A stretch of 7,263 nucleotides of DNA from Tannerella sp. (lineage in GTDB: Bacteria > Bacteroidota > Bacteroidia > Bacteroidales > Tannerellaceae): NCBI GenBank assembly GCA_031289445.1, contig JAITPL010000006.1:1-7263 (forward strand). Direction: 5' to 3'. The position numbers and the translations under genes were made by a program. Positions 7,194 to 7,263 of this stretch are shown here, in pieces; positions within the stretch are counted from its first letter, which is position 1, and each line of letters opens with the position of its first letter. The notes below the pieces were generated by a model. It saw nothing but the letters and a program-made list of their open reading frames with translations. It was not told where the DNA came from and did not search any database.

Positions 7194-7263
7194 CTTTATA
7201 TCCAGTTCGTGATTCATCAGCCGGAACCTTGCCATGTCAACATACTTTGTGTCCGGGCGGCCG
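7176..7263 (-). CDS. C-terminal end of an unrecognised protein, truncated by the window edge
   Basis: One - strand frame stays open from the window edge to TAG at 7176-7178. It encodes 28 residues that read like real protein: GRPDTKYVDMARFRL then MNHELDIKVEIRR. I do not recognise the family. The last few residues (roughly VEIRR) and the stop codon fall inside the heptanucleotide array, so the repeat has supplied the gene's end. The gene is on the same strand as the permease remnant downstream and could have been in its operon. The evidence is only an open frame with plausible composition, so confidence is modest. Confidence 0.45.
   Translation of the reverse strand, partial: GRPDTKYVDMARFRLMNHELDIKVEIRR

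Noticed and set aside
7257..7263. Window ends in GCGGCCG, one base short of a NotI site
   Set aside because: It could be a cloning boundary or chance; the open frame continues through it, and the adenine methylase argues against GCGGCCGC being the site of the local restriction system.

Overview
The window looks like a piece of a Bacteroidetes (probably Bacteroidales) chromosome. Three things suggest this: a textbook Bacteroidetes promoter (TTG, 19-nt spacer, TACCTTTG) near 6176-6205; a decayed FtsX/MacB-type ABC permease of the kind abundant in Bacteroides relatives; and an AT-rich heptanucleotide array of a type I associate with intergenic DNA of this phylum. Taxonomy is inferred from these signals, not from a search.

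Left part (1-4350, + strand, GC roughly in the mid-50s by eye): two exported c-type cytochromes in a tight operon with an 18-nt gap. The first (13-1845) fuses a YVTN-type beta-propeller to a two-heme CcP/MauG-like domain. The second (1864-4350) has the architecture of the hydrazine synthase alpha subunit (HzsA): an N-terminal propeller, an HZS-alpha-type middle domain with CxxCH, and C-terminal cytochrome modules, three CxxCH in all. Anammox hydrazine synthase is HzsA plus a propeller subunit (HzsB) plus a diheme CcP/MauG-like subunit (HzsC), and as I recall HzsB and HzsC are fused in some anammox bacteria. This operon therefore encodes the same set of parts as an alpha plus beta-gamma fusion, probably outside the anammox planctomycetes. 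Its substrate is unknown, and hydrazine synthesis should not be assumed.

Middle part (4430-6186, - strand, visibly AT-richer): a two-gene type II restriction-modification cassette. The upstream gene is a NotI-family endonuclease with a Cys4 metal site and a PD-(D/E)xK-like core ending in E-x-Q. It overlaps by ATGA with a D12-class (Dam-like) N6-adenine methyltransferase. The promoter sits so close to the endonuclease that its mRNA may be nearly leaderless.

Right part (6247-7263): a dead permease gene on the - strand. It keeps its start and periplasmic core, but has two frameshifts, two internal stops and no 3' half. Its lost 3' end abuts the restriction-modification cassette. Upstream of it (rightward) is a heptanucleotide tandem array (7100-7193), then the C-terminal end of another - strand gene that runs off the window and takes its last residues and stop codon from the array.
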